Positions 61,323 to 64,000 of a DNA stretch of 64,000 bases are shown here, piece after piece. The notes below the pieces were generated by a model, which was not told the origin of the DNA, made no database searches, and saw only the letters and a list, made by a program, of their open reading frames with translations. Origin of the DNA: Microcebus murinus (Eukaryota > Chordata > Mammalia > Primates > Cheirogaleidae); the NCBI RefSeq assembly GCF_040939455.1, contig NC_134119.1, positions 67,938,890 to 68,002,889 of the forward strand, written 5' to 3'. How positions within the stretch are numbered: the stretch's first letter is position 1; each line of letters starts with the position of its first letter. The position numbers were made by a program, and so were the translations under genes.

Positions 61323-61910
61323 AGAGCTGCCACCCAGCCTCAGCTCGCGGGTGCCCCTGATTGACACCGGATTCCGGAAGCCCCCAGGCCTCTTAGACTC
61401 CGGAGCTGAACTTGGGGGGATGATGGGAGTGGGGGTTCTCTGGCCTGTGGCCTACCTTGCCACACGTTTCCGCCGAATACGGATACATACGTCCCCGGCC
61501 AATGTGTTCCCGCGTCCCGGCCCCTAGTGCGTCCCCACGCTCTCCTGACCATGAGTGCAACCACTGGTCCCACCCCTGGGATAGGCATGCGCATGTGGAA
61601 ACTCGGACCCCGGAGCCTAGGCCGGGTGTGTGGTCTTGCGTGTGTGGGCAGATATGACCGGATTATCTATTCCCGTCCCACGGGGCACGCACACAATGAG
61701 CCCCTCCTGTGCATACGTGTGTCTTTGTGCACTCCCGGTGCGCGCACAGGGGCGCTTCGTAACCCAGGGAAGAATGGGGGGCATATTTGCAAGCATGCTC
61801 GGTGGAAGCAGGCTCGAATGCCGGCGAACTGGAGTTAAACTGTTACCCTAAATAAACGCCCTTTGGAAAGTAGACCCCAAAACGCTCAAACAATGCAAAT
61901 AAATAAAAAT
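61323..61910 (+). terminator. PRRG2 3' UTR and polyadenylation signals
   Basis: AATAAA at 61851-61856, with further overlapping AATAAA motifs at 61898-61907. The PRR12 CpG island starts immediately after, so the genes are under 0.8 kb apart. Confidence 0.75.
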
Positions 61911-62130
61911 CTAATGAAATGAACCGCATTTCCCGGCGCATCGGAGCTGGTTTTCTGTGCAAACGCTGCGCCCTACACCCCCAGGCCCTGCTAGCGCTCA
62001 GTCTCTCTCTCCCTCTCTCTCTTTTTTTTTTTTCATTTGCACGGGATTGTGGGAGGAAGCGGAGCGCAGCCAGACACCCCGCCGCCCGCCCCCCTTCCCC
62101 TCCCCCCTCCCCCAGCCGCCTTGTGCAAAG

Positions 62131-62145
62131 ATGGCTGCACCGTGA
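62131..62145 (+). other. Upstream ORF of four codons in the PRR12 leader
   Basis: ATG GCT GCA CCG TGA. It has A at -3 and G at +4, a better context than the main ATG (T at -3). It ends 432 bases before the main start and matters only if transcription begins upstream of it. Confidence 0.6.
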
Positions 62146-62394
62146 GCGCAGAGGAGGAGGAGGCGGCGGCAGCGGCGGCGAGGGAGCGAGCACCCAGCGC
62201 CTGCACCCACCCGGGGCCGCACGGGACGCCCCCTCCCGAGCGCGCGCCCCCCGCTCTCTCTTGCAAGAGCCGGGGCAAAGGCGGAGACAGCGGGGTCCCT
62301 CCTCCCCCCTTTCCCTCCTCCAGGGGGAACCCCCCTTCCCCCCTCCTTGGCTCAGCGGCTGCACCCCCTCCCTTGCCCGCCCCTCCGCCCCTGA

Positions 62395-64000
<1,606 letters not shown>

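Overview
The window is nuclear DNA of a primate, most likely a strepsirrhine (lemur or galago group). Two things point there. The genes have vertebrate split-exon structure with mammalian protein sequences very close to human. About fifty Alu elements fill the introns, and most carry the AT-rich middle linker (with AGAAAGAAATTAATTGGCC) and the right-arm text AGCTAGGCTGACGCCACGGC, which I associate with strepsirrhine rather than human Alus. Gene order FCGRT(+), RCN3(+), NOSIP(-), PRRG2(+), PRR12(+) matches human chromosome 19q13.33, so this is the orthologous block.

Layout. 1-1.4 kb is upstream flank with one Alu. FCGRT, the neonatal Fc receptor heavy chain, has six coding exons between 1486 and 15722 (365 codons plus stop). 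Its intron 1 is a 0.7 kb pyrimidine minisatellite and its intron 3 is 11 kb of nested repeats. RCN3, an ER calcium-binding protein, starts from a CpG-rich promoter at about 16.3-16.6 kb and has six coding exons from 17044 to 29205 (328 codons plus stop). A repeat-rich tail-to-tail interval follows. NOSIP runs on the minus strand, with eight coding exons from 41232 down to 35720 (301 codons plus stop), a 14 kb first intron packed with L1 and Alu nests, and a noncoding first exon near 55.56-55.65 kb. That exon shares a compact divergent promoter with PRRG2, a single-pass Gla protein with six coding exons from 57246 to 61322 (200 codons plus stop). PRR12 begins at 62578 in a CpG island and leaves the window in intron 1.

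All exon joins listed keep frame, have GT/AG borders, and for FCGRT, RCN3 and NOSIP give the same total length as the human proteins as I remember them. The genes are neighbours by descent rather than a pathway: FCGRT recycles IgG and albumin, RCN3 works in the secretory pathway, NOSIP is a nuclear/cytoplasmic ubiquitin ligase that binds NO synthase, PRRG2 is a membrane Gla protein with WW-binding motifs, and PRR12 is a nuclear proline-rich protein.

The most unusual non-gene structures are these: a tandem series of GTTGCTA/TAGCAAC inverted repeats spaced about 116-122 bp in a PRRG2 intron; a 5.8S rRNA-derived fragment inside a purine-rich RCN3 intron; a 715 bp almost A-free pyrimidine array in FCGRT intron 1; several unusual Alu rearrangements; a TA-flanked inverted-repeat transposon; and a four-codon upstream ORF in PRR12 with a better start context than the main ATG. 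I saw no viral, plasmid or CRISPR features.
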